This document shows positions 1 to 9,122 of a DNA stretch of 64,000 nucleotides, piece by piece (position 1 is the stretch's first letter; every line of letters begins with the position of its first letter). Below the pieces are notes generated by a model, which was given only the letters and a program-made list of their open reading frames with translations, was not told where the DNA came from and did not search any database. A program made the translations under genes and the position numbers. The stretch is from Rhodococcus sp. OK302 (lineage in GTDB: Bacteria; Actinomycetota; Actinomycetes; Mycobacteriales; Mycobacteriaceae): the NCBI RefSeq assembly GCF_002245895.1, contig NZ_NPJZ01000001.1, positions 4,643,501-4,707,500 of the forward strand, written 5' to 3'.

Positions 1-452
1 TAATACAGGCGCGCATACCCCAGCGCGAAGAGTGTATGGACGGCCAGCCACGAAATAACCACGCTGACAACGGCAATCGATGCCGCCACCAACTGATACC
101 GACGACCATCCGGGGATGCGAGCAGGAGGAAGGCGATTCCGACGAGGCTGGCCACCGCCGCAGCGAGGATCAGAAGGTGAGCGACGTTGCGAGCAGGTTC
201 TTCGCGGGTCGAATGGCTTGCCGTCAACGTTGCATCGAAGGGCCAGACCAGAATCCACGTCCAGACCGTGAAGACCATGGCTGCAACGTCCCAACCGATC
301 AGGAACGAAAAGCGCGCATATCCCACCAACGCCACCACGATCCCGGCAATGACGCCCAGAATCAATCCCGTCGCCACCCGCAGCGCGGGCCCGGCTCCCA
401 GCGCGCGCCGGGGTACAGGAACAACCGGTAGATCTTCCGAACGTGCATTCAC
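1..452 (-). CDS. DUF1345 family membrane protein (C-terminus cut by window start)
   Basis: Reading the complement from a GTG at 452 gives an open frame of about 150 residues that runs off the window. It has at least four hydrophobic segments. The motifs fit DUF1345: GWDVAAMVFTVWTW in the second helix, a TREEPARN loop, and VHTLFALGYARLYY near the cut end (family pattern H-T-x-F/Y-A-L-x-Y-A-x-L-Y-Y). The function of DUF1345 proteins is unknown; they are predicted inner-membrane proteins. The gene follows the lipase gene on the same strand after about 50 bp and may be its operon partner. GTG is preferred because the nearby ATG at 448 is out of frame and soon hits a stop. Family call good; exact start moderate. 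Confidence 0.75.
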   Translation of the reverse strand, partial: MNARSEDLPVVPVPRRALGAGPALRVATGLILGVIAGIVVALVGYARFSFLIGWDVAAMVFTVWTWILVWPFDATLTASHSTREEPARNVAHLLILAAAVASLVGIAFLLLASPDGRRYQLVAASIAVVSVVISWLAVHTLFALGYARLY

Positions 453-503
453 GCCCTCAGTCAACCACCGCGATGCGCGACAAGTGAGGATCGGCGCGCG
501 GAG

Positions 504-1766
504 TCATAGATTGCAGGCACCAACAACCGGCTTACCGTTGAACCGATCGAGCACGTAGGCCATCCCGACCCCGAAGTCCGCCACGGCAGGCGCCAGGTGG
601 TTGTTTCCGCTTCCCTGATTGACCGCAGGCAGGGTATCCGTGAACAACGTTGCCGACGCACCACGCGAGCACCAGTCGTCAACGAGCTGACGCGTCTGCT
701 CGTACGGAATGAAATCGTCATTGATCGCGCCGTTCACCAGAATCGGCGACGTCGGAGTGCGTCGTCCGATGCGTTGTTCCTCGATGACCTGCAAGATCTC
801 GGGCACCGACTCGACCACGTCTGCGAGGGGTCGACCATCGACCGTCCACGACGCTGTCGACTGCTTTCCGTATTTGGTTCTCGAATCGATCAGGCATTGG
901 CCGGACACATCGGCCAGTACCGATCGACCATAGTCGTTCAACCTCGATTCGATGGCCGCTCGAGCCGCCGGATACCGGTCCGTCACGCCGTTGATCGTGT
1001 ATCCGATCGCGGCCATCAAACCGGTACCGTCGATGTGCCGGAGAACGCGTGCCAGATCTGCAGGCGGTGCACTCGCATAACTACCCACCAGATTCAGGTC
1101 CGGCGCATATTCAGGTGCAAGTTCCGTCGCCGCCGCGGTCGCTCCCCCGCCCTGCGAATGGCCCCACAGTGCGATCGGGTCATTCGGGTTCGCGTGCGCG
1201 ACTTTGAGTGCTGCCCGGGCGCCGTCGAGCATGGCGTGCGCTTCTTCACTTCGATTGACGTACGTGTGTACCCCTGGAGTACCGAGTCCGATGTAGTCCG
1301 TGACCAAGACCCGGATACCCTGAGTCAGGAATGCGAAAGCAAAAGCCGCCTCGTAGTTGACGCCGAAACTTCCTGTCGCAGGGTCCCATTGACCCGCCGT
1401 GGGAAACATCTTCGACGGCGCACACTGATCGCCTTGGCCTTGGGTTCCGGGACCGATCACTACCGTCGGACGTGGACCGGGCCCAGCCCAGTTGGCAGCC
1501 GGTTCGAGATAGGAACCCGATACTGCAACCTCGGCATCATGGGTATCGGTGCTCGAATACAGCACGCGCGTACCAACTCCGGGGATACCGGCGAGAGCGC
1601 CGGCAAGCGGAAGTGGCTGCGTCCGGATCACCGAACCGGGAGTGCCCACGTCATCGGCGTCTGCGTTGTAGAAGTTCTCGTTCGGCGAGGACTGAGCCTG
1701 CGCGGTCAGTGGCACTGCCACCAACAGCGCCATAGTCACGACGACGAATGCCCATCCGCTTCTCAT
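504..1766 (-). CDS. Secreted lipase, LIP (secretory lipase) family
   Basis: A 420-residue exported alpha/beta hydrolase. Residues 1-24 form a signal peptide (MRSGWAF, hydrophobic core, AQAQ cleavage region). The nucleophile motif GHSQGG places the serine at about residue 204, and an oxyanion-type IGPGTQGQGDQC stretch lies near 105-115. The acid and histidine would come from the C-terminal part (NDDFIPYEQT; NNHLAP). Length and motifs fit the secretory lipase family of mycolate actinobacteria and Candida, which hydrolyse acylglycerols outside the cytoplasm. It starts 31 bp after the methyltransferase stop on the same strand, so the two are probably co-transcribed and linked to lipid metabolism. 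Substrate not determinable from sequence. Confidence 0.88.
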   Translation of the reverse strand: MRSGWAFVVVTMALLVAVPLTAQAQSSPNENFYNADADDVGTPGSVIRTQPLPLAGALAGIPGVGTRVLYSSTDTHDAEVAVSGSYLEPAANWAGPGPRPTVVIGPGTQGQGDQCAPSKMFPTAGQWDPATGSFGVNYEAAFAFAFLTQGIRVLVTDYIGLGTPGVHTYVNRSEEAHAMLDGARAALKVAHANPNDPIALWGHSQGGGATAAATELAPEYAPDLNLVGSYASAPPADLARVLRHIDGTGLMAAIGYTINGVTDRYPAARAAIESRLNDYGRSVLADVSGQCLIDSRTKYGKQSTASWTVDGRPLADVVESVPEILQVIEEQRIGRRTPTSPILVNGAINDDFIPYEQTRQLVDDWCSRGASATLFTDTLPAVNQGSGNNHLAPAVADFGVGMAYVLDRFNGKPVVGACNL

Positions 1767-1797
1767 GGTGCGCTCGTCACGTCAGTCAGATGCCACG

Positions 1798-3087
1798 TCA
1801 CAGGCTCCATCCTTCCCTCGATTTCGGCATCCCACTCGTGCCCCGGGCGCCTGGCTTGACGGCCAGCACTTGGTGAATGGTGAGTCGATGGGCCTCCTCG
1901 AAGCCGAGCGCACTCGCCGCGAGATACAGCAGCCAAGTACGGACACGTGGAGCACCTACCTCCCCGACAGCGGCGTCCCAGTTCTCCCGAAGGTTCGCCA
2001 CCCACGCACGCAGCGTCAGTGCGTAGTGCTCGCGAAGCGACTCACTGTCCCGAGTCTCGAATCCCGAACGTTCCAGAGCGTCAACAGTTTTACTCAACGA
2101 AAGAATCTCACCGTCGGGAAAGATGTACCGGTCGATGAAGCTGCGTCCGTCAACAACCTTGTCCGGCAATGATTTCACCGAAGCAATCGCGTGATTGAGC
2201 AAACGGCCCTCCGGTTTCAGCAAGCCGTACAACTTAGCGGTGTAGGTCTGCAAATTTGCCAAACCGACGTGCTCCGACATACCGATACTCGAAATCGCGT
2301 CGTACGGCCCGTCGTCGACGTCGCGGTAATCCTGCACCCGGATTTCGATCCGATCCGTCAGTCCCGCATCGGATACCCGCCCTTTCGCGTACTCCACCTG
2401 TTCGTGACTGAGCGACACCCCGACGACCTCGACGCCGTAGTTCTGCGCCGCATGCAACGCCATCGATCCCCACCCGCAGCCGACATCGAGTAGTCGCATC
2501 CCGGGCTTCAATCCCAGTTTGCGGCAGATAAGGTCAAGCTTTCCGCGTTGGGCATCCTCGAGCGTCTGCGTCCCGGTGGGCCAATACCCGCATGAATACA
2601 CCATGCTCGGACCCAAAAACAGTTCGTAGAAAGCGTTTCCGACGTCGTAGTGATGCGAGACGGTCTCCGAGTCGCGAGATCGACTGTGCCGCCGACCTGG
2701 CTTGCGCCGCATCTCGATGGACGGAGGTTTCGGCGGCAACCCCAACGCGCCCAATCCGACCAAGGTGGCGCCGGTTCGCAGGACTGCGCCCGCCGACATC
2801 TCCGAAATTCTGTGATCACCAATCCGCGAGACCAGATCCGGCACGTCGAGCAGCGCAAAAATGTCGCCGTCGATGTCCAAGTCGCCAGATACATATGCCC
2901 TGGCCAAACCAAGTTCGTCAGGCGAATAGAGCACTCTCCGCAGCGCACGCCGGTTGCGGAAATGGACCCGAGCTGCCGCGTCGGGTGGACCGGCCTGCGA
3001 CCCGTCCCAACAACACACACTAATCGGCAGTTCCGTGCCCACCAATTCCTCGAACACTGTCAAAATCTTGGTTGCGGCTCCAGTCAC
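1798..3087 (-). CDS. Cyclopropane-fatty-acyl-phospholipid synthase family methyltransferase
   Basis: A 429-residue protein with the layout of bacterial CFA synthases: an N-terminal lipid-binding region (ending SGDLDIDGD), then the SAM-binding Rossmann domain with VSHHYDVGNAFYELFLG, the motif LLDVGCGWGSMALHAA and GVSLSHEQVEYAK. These are hallmarks of enzymes that add a methylene or methyl group from SAM to the double bond of membrane lipid acyl chains. In mycolate actinobacteria such enzymes also make tuberculostearic acid precursors (UfaA1-like). Start: GTG at 3087 with GGAGGG seven bases upstream. It sits between the PLP decarboxylase and the lipase in one direction. Family certain, exact product (cyclopropane or methyl branch) open. 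Confidence 0.9.
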   Translation of the reverse strand: MTGAATKILTVFEELVGTELPISVCCWDGSQAGPPDAAARVHFRNRRALRRVLYSPDELGLARAYVSGDLDIDGDIFALLDVPDLVSRIGDHRISEMSAGAVLRTGATLVGLGALGLPPKPPSIEMRRKPGRRHSRSRDSETVSHHYDVGNAFYELFLGPSMVYSCGYWPTGTQTLEDAQRGKLDLICRKLGLKPGMRLLDVGCGWGSMALHAAQNYGVEVVGVSLSHEQVEYAKGRVSDAGLTDRIEIRVQDYRDVDDGPYDAISSIGMSEHVGLANLQTYTAKLYGLLKPEGRLLNHAIASVKSLPDKVVDGRSFIDRYIFPDGEILSLSKTVDALERSGFETRDSESLREHYALTLRAWVANLRENWDAAVGEVGAPRVRTWLLYLAASALGFEEAHRLTIHQVLAVKPGARGTSGMPKSREGWSL

Positions 3088-3183
3088 GAACCAACCCTCC
3101 TGAGAAAGTTTGTCAGCACCTGACTCAAAACCTACGCCCGAACGTGGAGAATTTCGCGCGGTATGTCCGGTTTCGGCTTTCGC

Positions 3184-4680
3184 TCAGGGTTCTACGAGCC
3201 CCGCCAGGAATTCCACCAGCAGACGCGTCGTCACCTCTCGCGGCAGGCTTTCGACGGCGGCAAGGACCGCCGCCATGTCCAGCGGCGAGTCCCCCGAGCT
3301 CTTCGGATCCAGCCCCGCCGACGCGAGAGCTGCCGCAACAGCCTCACTCGGCAGTGCAAGAACATCGTCGACGCTTACGTCGCCGCGCTCGAATGCCACT
3401 GCAAGCTCTGCCAAGGCCGGGGGCGGACCCGCTGCAGGCAGTCCCCGAACCTCGTCAGCACCCACTGTCAACGCACTCGACAGCTCATCGAGAACACTTT
3501 CCGTGACGGGTGTAATGGTCAAGTGAGTGGTTCGAGGAAGCGCCGTGCCATCGGGTTGCGTCGACGCCGGTTGTCCTTGCAGCACAAAGCCTCGAGCGCC
3601 GACAGCTGTGACCCATCGGTGCGGATCGACTCGCCGATCGACCGAAACCGATTCGTCAGCGGCGACGGCAAACAGTGGGCCGACCGGCGTTCCGACGACG
3701 CGCAACCCTTCGATGGTACCGACTACCGCCACCAGGGAGTCCGTCGCTCGCTTTGCCTGCTGCACCAACTCTGCGTATCCCGACTCCCCGAGAACCTGGG
3801 AAATTGCCCAGGCTCCGGCAAGCGCCGCAACGGATTTGGAACCCATCAACGTTGGATTGACCACGGGGTAGCCCGGCCACGATGTGAGACCGAAATACTG
3901 CTTGCGGTGGAGATCTCGTCCGCGGTACAAGATCACCGAGGCACCTTTCGGTGAGTATCCGTACTTATGGAGGTCCGCGGAGATACTCGTAACGCCGGGA
4001 ACTCGGAAATCCCAGGCGGGCAGTTCACCCCACCACGGCAACGCCAATCCCCCGATGCAGGCGTCAACGTGAAGCGGAATTGATTGTATGCGAGCTACTT
4101 CCGCAATCTCGATGATCGGATCGAGGGCAGCAAACGGATAGCTCGGAGCTGAGGCCACGATCAGTACGGTGTCGTCGCGAAGTGCCTCCTCTATATCCGC
4201 AGCGGCGACGCGGCCGGATTCCGGATCGACCGGCACCAACACGAGCGCCAGACCGAGCAGATGTGCTGCCTTGTGAAACGCAGCGTGAGCTGTGGTCGGA
4301 AGAACCAGAGAGCCTTGCCCTGGTGGAAGACCGCGAAGGTCACGAGCCGCTTTGACTGCCAGAATGCAACTTTCGGTACCGCCGCTGGTGACGTTGCCGA
4401 CCACCTCGTCGTCGCCGTGGAGGAATCCACGAGCGAATCCTACGAGTTCGCGTTCCATCACTGCTGTGGACGGGAACACCGTGGGATCCAGGCCGTTGAC
4501 GGGTTGCACGAGTCCGGCCGCATCCGTGGCCAACTGATCCAGTGCAGCCAATCCGCTGTCGTAGACATACGACAGGACCCGACCGCCGTGGGTGGGAGCA
4601 TCGTCTTCACGGAGGCTACGAAGTCTCTCGAGTACTTCGGCGGACCGGCTCTCGATGGATGTTGTTTCAGTGGCGGTCAT
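3184..4680 (-). CDS. Pyridoxal-phosphate-dependent decarboxylase family protein
   Basis: Group II PLP decarboxylase / sphingosine-phosphate-lyase-like fold of 498 residues. The PLP-lysine motif is SADLHKYGYSPKGAS, and the cofactor pocket motifs GNVTSGGTESCILAVKAARD and HVDACIGG are in the expected order. About 85 C-terminal residues beyond the usual fold are Ala/Leu-rich (LPREVTTRLLVEFLAGLVEP) and of unknown role. The ATG at 4680 follows AGGAGAACG; a longer reading to 4716 has no ribosome site. It overlaps the end of the upstream MFS gene by 14 bases, so translation is probably coupled and the carrier may move its substrate or product. Substrate unknown: it may be an aspartate/glutamate/aromatic decarboxylase or a lyase. 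Confidence 0.85.
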   Translation of the reverse strand: MTATETTSIESRSAEVLERLRSLREDDAPTHGGRVLSYVYDSGLAALDQLATDAAGLVQPVNGLDPTVFPSTAVMERELVGFARGFLHGDDEVVGNVTSGGTESCILAVKAARDLRGLPPGQGSLVLPTTAHAAFHKAAHLLGLALVLVPVDPESGRVAAADIEEALRDDTVLIVASAPSYPFAALDPIIEIAEVARIQSIPLHVDACIGGLALPWWGELPAWDFRVPGVTSISADLHKYGYSPKGASVILYRGRDLHRKQYFGLTSWPGYPVVNPTLMGSKSVAALAGAWAISQVLGESGYAELVQQAKRATDSLVAVVGTIEGLRVVGTPVGPLFAVAADESVSVDRRVDPHRWVTAVGARGFVLQGQPASTQPDGTALPRTTHLTITPVTESVLDELSSALTVGADEVRGLPAAGPPPALAELAVAFERGDVSVDDVLALPSEAVAAALASAGLDPKSSGDSPLDMAAVLAAVESLPREVTTRLLVEFLAGLVEP

Positions 4681-6049
4681 CGTTCTCCTGTGTGTTGTAG
4701 GCGCGCAGTACTGCAAGGCTGATCATCACCAGAACAGCCGGCGCCACCGAGAAGCCCAGTGCGATCCCGGTGATCGCCGAATCCGGTTGGTCCACGGCCT
4801 TTCCGGCCTGCGAGGACACGAAGCCTGTCGACGCAAGAAAAAGCAAGAACACCGCCGGCCCGAGCGCGAGGCCTGCCGTTTCAGCGGCAGTCCAGATTCC
4901 GCTCAACGAACCGCCTCGCTGACGTCCACCGATCCGGGCGTCGTCCTCGATCGCCTCGGGAAGCATCGCCAACGGGAAAACCTGCATACCGGCGTACCCG
5001 ACGCCGGCCAACCCGACGGCGCCGTAGATCCAGACTCCGCTGCCGAACGCTGCACAGGCTAAAAGCAGTGTCGCCACAACAAAGATGATCGACGACACAA
5101 CGTAGCCGCGAAGTTTGCCGTGGCGACGCGAGTAGCGATACCACAGCGGCATGATGAGCAGGGCCGGTCCGACCAAGGCCGCAAACAATCCGGTGATGGC
5201 ATCTTCGTTTCCCATTACGTAGGTAGCGAGATACTGAGCCCCAGCCAACATCACCGCCGTCGCGAGAGCTTGAAGAACAAAAACGATCACGAGCAGGCGG
5301 AACGATCGAGTGCTGCGAATTGCATCGAACCCGTCGCGGTATTGCGAGAGAAGCGAACCCACCGGAGCGTCGGCACGAGTCACGGTGCGAGTTGCGGCGC
5401 CGTACACAGCCCACAGCATCGCGCCGCACATCACTGCGGATACACCCACAGCCATGACCAGATAACCCTCCGCTCCCCCGCCCGCTACGTTGCGCAACGC
5501 GGGGCCACCTCCGCCGATCAACAGAATTGCCAAGGCCAGCACGGCTATTCGGACGGAGATCAGGCGGGTGCGCTCGTGATAGTCACCGGTCAATTCGGTG
5601 GGTAGGGCAATGTACGGCACCTGGAAAAGGCTGTACGCGCTTGCCGCCAGAAGAAAGAACACCAGTACCCAGGCGGCTCCGACGCCGGAGCCGCCGGATA
5701 CCGGTGCCGCAAAGGTAAGGATGAACAGCAGCGGAAGGGCGAACGACCCGACCAGCATCAGTGGCACGCGGGTACCGGTTCGATGTGAACTTCGATCACT
5801 GATGGTTCCGATCAACGGATCGATCAGGACGTCCGCAATTTTCGGAACGATTACCACCAACGACGCCAATCCGGCCGCCACACCGAGAGTGTCGGTCAGG
5901 TAGTACGCCAGTACCAACCCCGGAAGCACACCAAAACCTCCGGTCCCGATACTTCCGGCGGCATATGCAGCAACAACACCCTTCGACAGCCGTCCGTCGA
6001 CTCGGCGCTCACCGCTCTGCACGGGCTTCTCTGTGGTCACCGTCCACAC
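4667..6049 (-). CDS. MFS transporter, GPH (glycoside-pentoside-hexuronide) type
   Basis: Twelve-helix carrier of about 460 residues. N-terminal motifs AYAAGSIGTGGFGVLPGLVLA and IDPLIGTISDRSSHRTGTR (the GPH version of the MFS helix 2-3 loop) point to the sodium/proton symporter GPH group, where related actinobacterial genes take up glycosides or unknown solutes. Start is a GTG at 6049 or 6040; the longer reading to 6226 is charged, Cys-rich and unlike a membrane N-terminus. The stop lies inside the start of the PLP decarboxylase gene, which suggests a shared substrate pathway. The upstream region to 6187 is shared with the divergent GNAT gene. Confidence 0.82.
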   Translation of the reverse strand: MWTVTTEKPVQSGERRVDGRLSKGVVAAYAAGSIGTGGFGVLPGLVLAYYLTDTLGVAAGLASLVVIVPKIADVLIDPLIGTISDRSSHRTGTRVPLMLVGSFALPLLFILTFAAPVSGGSGVGAAWVLVFFLLAASAYSLFQVPYIALPTELTGDYHERTRLISVRIAVLALAILLIGGGGPALRNVAGGGAEGYLVMAVGVSAVMCGAMLWAVYGAATRTVTRADAPVGSLLSQYRDGFDAIRSTRSFRLLVIVFVLQALATAVMLAGAQYLATYVMGNEDAITGLFAALVGPALLIMPLWYRYSRRHGKLRGYVVSSIIFVVATLLLACAAFGSGVWIYGAVGLAGVGYAGMQVFPLAMLPEAIEDDARIGGRQRGGSLSGIWTAAETAGLALGPAVFLLFLASTGFVSSQAGKAVDQPDSAITGIALGFSVAPAVLVMISLAVLRAYNTQENDDRH

Positions 6050-6187
6050 ACTATGTGCCCGACTCCAGTCTTGAAGCAAAAAGAATCCCGAAGACGCGAA
6101 GTCCGCATAATCTGCTCCGACCGCATGTAAAACTTGGACGACACAAGCACACCGACGATCCCGCGCACACAACCGAAGGTCATCGAG

Positions 6188-6844
6188 ATGACAACCCATC
6201 CTTTGGCGCCGCTCTGGCCGCCGCACGGTGTCACGATTTCATGCGGACCGATCAGCCTCGAATCGGTGAAAGACGAGCACTTACCCGAACTCGACGCACT
6301 GATTCGAGCCGGCATCCATCCGGCTGGCCAGATGCCATTTGTCGTGCCGTGGACCACCGGGACACCTGACGAAGTATCTCGACGATTCATGCAGTACCAC
6401 TGGTCGATTCGCGGGTCGATGACTCCCACAGCATGGACATTCGAAACCGTCATTCGAATCGACGGCACGATAGTGGGCTGCCAAGGGTTGTCTACCAAGA
6501 ACTTTCCGGAGACTCGTACTGGCGAAACCGGGTCGTGGATCGGGCAGGAATTTCAGGGACGTGGTCTCGGCACTCTCGCCAGGCAATCGATGTGCGCGTT
6601 CGCTTTCGACCACCTGGGCGCCACCCGAATCACCTCGACCTCGTTTGCCGACAATCCTGCATCGCTCACCGTGTCCCGGAAAATCGGCTACCACGACGCG
6701 GGAAGTATGGACCGGCTAACCGATTCCGGCCGGATGACGGTGCAACAATTCCTCACCCTGGATCCCCCGGGTTTTGTGCGACCACTGGAACCCGTCGTCG
6801 TTCGCGGTTCCGAGGCTATTCGATCCATGCTTGAGATTGTGTGA
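6188..6844 (+). CDS. GNAT family N-acetyltransferase (RimJ/RimL type)
   Basis: A 218-residue acetyltransferase. The GNAT core can be followed: WTFETVIRIDGTIVGCQGLS (beta 2-3), then the acetyl-CoA loop GSWIGQEFQGRGLGTLARQS with the R/Q-x-x-G-x-G/A pattern, and a C-terminal ATRITSTSFADNPASLTVSRKIGYHDAGSM segment typical of RimJ/RimL-like enzymes that acetylate protein N-termini or small amines. ATG at 6188 is preferred over 6134 because AAGG lies nine bases upstream and the family begins with a short tail before GVTISCGPISLESV. It is divergent from the MFS gene and convergent with the next MFS gene. Substrate unknown. Confidence 0.85.
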   Translation: MTTHPLAPLWPPHGVTISCGPISLESVKDEHLPELDALIRAGIHPAGQMPFVVPWTTGTPDEVSRRFMQYHWSIRGSMTPTAWTFETVIRIDGTIVGCQGLSTKNFPETRTGETGSWIGQEFQGRGLGTLARQSMCAFAFDHLGATRITSTSFADNPASLTVSRKIGYHDAGSMDRLTDSGRMTVQQFLTLDPPGFVRPLEPVVVRGSEAIRSMLEIV

Positions 6845-6929
6845 GAAATGCCCCTCTTCGCGACTCTTGAATCTGGAGGACTGCCACTGTTGCGATGCGT
6901 CAATCCCCTTGCCCTAGCGAATTTTTGCC

Positions 6930-8363
6930 CTATTTCCTACCACCCGACTCACCGCGGAGTGCAAGCGTTAGCACCGCGCCGAGGGCACTCACCGCAGCGG
7001 CAACGATGAAGAGCGTCGAGAACGACGGCAAGGTAGCAGCCCCCGCTTCGGAGACCGCAACCGTGGCCAAGACGACCGTGGCGATCGGGGCCCCCAGTGC
7101 AGATCCGACGGTGCGCAGCACACCGTTGACCCCCATGGCAGCAGCCACTTCGTCGCGTGGAGCAAGGCTTGCGACAAGATCAGCGCAGACGGAAAACCCA
7201 ACACCGTTGCCGAGCCCGACGAGTGAGAAGAACACCACCACCATCGCAAGGTTGCCCGGCGCGATCGCCACTCCGATGCTCCCAATGCCCATGAGAGTAA
7301 GCGCCAGAAACGCCGTGGACTTGGCGCCGATGCGCAGAATCAGCAGCGGCGCGAATCGACCACCGAGGAACACCAGGATTGCCCCGGGCAGTAGGGCGAG
7401 TCCAGTTTCGGTCACTGTGAATCCGTGTCCATTGCCGGATGCCAGCGGAGCCTGAAGCAGAACCGGCAGACCGACGTAGAAGATGTACGGGATAAATCCG
7501 AGGAAGAGTGTGAGCCCGTTGGTCACGGCAAGCGCCGGCCGTGCCAGAGTGCGCATATCGATCAATGGTGTTGTGATCCGGAGTTCCACGACTACCAACG
7601 CAAAAAGCGATATGACGGCGAGCAGGAACAATCCCAGCACCGGCAGTGAGATCCAACCCCAACTCCCGCCTTGCGAGATCGCGAGCAACAGCGAAACGAG
7701 CCCGACGACCAGCAGCGCAGTGCCCACCCAGTCAGTCCGGGATGCAGTGCCCCTGGACGAGGCCGGAACGAAGAAGACCACCAGCATCAACGCCGTGCCG
7801 CCCATCAGCGCCCCGATTACAAAAAGCACTTGCCACGAGGCAGCTTCAAGAACAACGCCGCCGATCACGAGCGCCGCGCCGGCACCGAGACCAAGGGTCC
7901 CGCTAAGCCAGCCGAATGCAGCTCGCTGCGGCGCCCCCGATAGGTGGCGCCGAACTATCGCCAGGGCGAGAGGGAAAGTAGCAGTACTCACACCTTGCAA
8001 AATTCGGCCGAACAGGAGTACCGCAAAGCTCCCGGCAACGGCGGCCAGGACACTGCCCATCACGAAGATCGCCAACGTTACGATCATGATTTTTCGATGG
8101 CCGTACCGATCCCCAAGCGACCCGAGGATGGGTGCGGCCACGGCGCCGCAGAGGAGGTAACTGGTGAGGATCCAGCCCGCCAACGGCGCATCGATCCCAA
8201 ATTCCCCCATGAAGGTGGGCAGCGCTGGAACCAGGAGGGTCTGCATCATCGAAAAGGCAAGAACTGCCACCGCCAACGACAGCACCAGAAAGCGCCCCCC
8301 GGCCTCGATGGCGGGGGCACCCTCCACATGTCGGGTGGTTGCATCTGATGGCGCGGATGGCAT
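6930..8363 (-). CDS. MFS drug efflux transporter, DHA2 (14-helix) type
   Basis: About 477 residues with roughly 14 hydrophobic segments. The proton-antiporter motif C region (GWILTSYLLCGAVAAPILGSLGDRYGHRKIMI, including motif A GDRYGHRK) marks a drug:H+ antiporter of the DHA2 group. Such pumps export toxic organic compounds. The ATG at 8363 (MPSAPSDATT) is chosen because the longer frame crosses a palindrome that looks like the operator. A divergent TetR gene lies across that 22-bp palindrome, the usual arrangement of a repressor-controlled pump. It ends convergently with the GNAT gene. Confidence 0.88.
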   Translation of the reverse strand: MPSAPSDATTRHVEGAPAIEAGGRFLVLSLAVAVLAFSMMQTLLVPALPTFMGEFGIDAPLAGWILTSYLLCGAVAAPILGSLGDRYGHRKIMIVTLAIFVMGSVLAAVAGSFAVLLFGRILQGVSTATFPLALAIVRRHLSGAPQRAAFGWLSGTLGLGAGAALVIGGVVLEAASWQVLFVIGALMGGTALMLVVFFVPASSRGTASRTDWVGTALLVVGLVSLLLAISQGGSWGWISLPVLGLFLLAVISLFALVVVELRITTPLIDMRTLARPALAVTNGLTLFLGFIPYIFYVGLPVLLQAPLASGNGHGFTVTETGLALLPGAILVFLGGRFAPLLILRIGAKSTAFLALTLMGIGSIGVAIAPGNLAMVVVFFSLVGLGNGVGFSVCADLVASLAPRDEVAAAMGVNGVLRTVGSALGAPIATVVLATVAVSEAGAATLPSFSTLFIVAAAVSALGAVLTLALRGESGGRK

Positions 8364-8395
8364 CGTTGCTCGATTCTGTCTGATAAGAATTTGAA

Positions 8396-8417
8396 CGGAA
8401 CGGAATATTCCATTCCG
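8396..8417. promoter_or_regulatory. Palindromic operator between MFS pump and TetR gene
   Basis: A 22-bp near-perfect palindrome is centred on GGAATATTCC (8402-8411) and flanked by CGGAA on the left and TTCCG on the right, each separated by one unmatched base. It lies 33 bp before the pump ATG and 37 bp before the probable TetR start. Position and symmetry fit a TetR dimer site repressing both genes. Binding by this TetR is inferred. Confidence 0.65.
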
Positions 8418-8453
8418 ATAGAACCGTACGGCAATCAGCGGTACCGTGACGAC

Positions 8454-9122
8454 GTGACTCCCACCAACTCCGGAAACCCTCCCCTGCGCGGCCGCGCTCG
8501 TGAGGCGCAAAACAACGATGACTCGATCCTGAAAGCGGCCCGCGAGGTGTTCTACGAGTACGGCTGGGGGGCGCCCATGTCCGACATAGCCGCTCGCGCT
8601 GGAATCGGCGTAGCCAGTATCTATCGCCGCTATCCCAGTAAACCCGTGCTGGTGAACGCGCTGCGGATTCTCGCTCTAGAACAGATTATCGAGCTGGCAG
8701 ACACCTGCGCTGCAACCGCCGAAACGCCCGGCCACCCGGATTCTGCTGTCGAAATCTTCCTCCACCGCAACATCGTCGAAGCCTCCGCACCCCTGGTCTC
8801 GACTTTTGGCCGCCATATGAAAACGAACCCCGAGATCGACGCGCTTGCCGATCGTCTCGAGAAGGCCCTCGAATCCGTGATAGCAGTGGACCGTCGACTG
8901 AAACTGATCCCGGATCATTACGGCCCCGCCGACATCATGCTTACGATCATGCATCTGCGGCCGAATCTGCCAGTGAACCGGGAACGCTCGAATGAGATCC
9001 ATCTTCGCGAACTCAGCTACGTGCTCTGCGGACTTCGGGCTGTAGCTACTGAAGGCTCCGCAGTTGCCGGCAAACCTTCGAGTTGGCAGGAGTGGCTGCA
9101 GCTAAACAGCATCAATGGCTGA
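8454..9122 (+). CDS. TetR family transcriptional regulator
   Basis: About 222 residues. The N-terminal helix-turn-helix is canonical: DDSILKAAREVFYEYGW, then ISDIAARAGIG-type segment (MSDIAARAGIGVASIYRRYPSK). The C-terminal ligand domain is not recognisable. The GTG at 8454 is preferred because the longer frame from 8391 would start with TTG and place the palindromic operator inside the coding region. It is divergent from the DHA2 pump, which it probably represses. Its stop (TGA at 9120-9122) overlaps the first codons of a truncated PAS-ANTAR relic, indicating a recombination junction at the gene's 3' end. Confidence 0.88.
   Translation: MTPTNSGNPPLRGRAREAQNNDDSILKAAREVFYEYGWGAPMSDIAARAGIGVASIYRRYPSKPVLVNALRILALEQIIELADTCAATAETPGHPDSAVEIFLHRNIVEASAPLVSTFGRHMKTNPEIDALADRLEKALESVIAVDRRLKLIPDHYGPADIMLTIMHLRPNLPVNRERSNEIHLRELSYVLCGLRAVATEGSAVAGKPSSWQEWLQLNSING

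Noticed and set aside
597..1859. Long plus-strand frame of 420 codons opposite the lipase gene
   Set aside because: Arg/Ser-rich shadow of the GC-rich lipase gene; no ribosome site or motif, while the opposite strand gives a clear signal peptide and GHSQGG.
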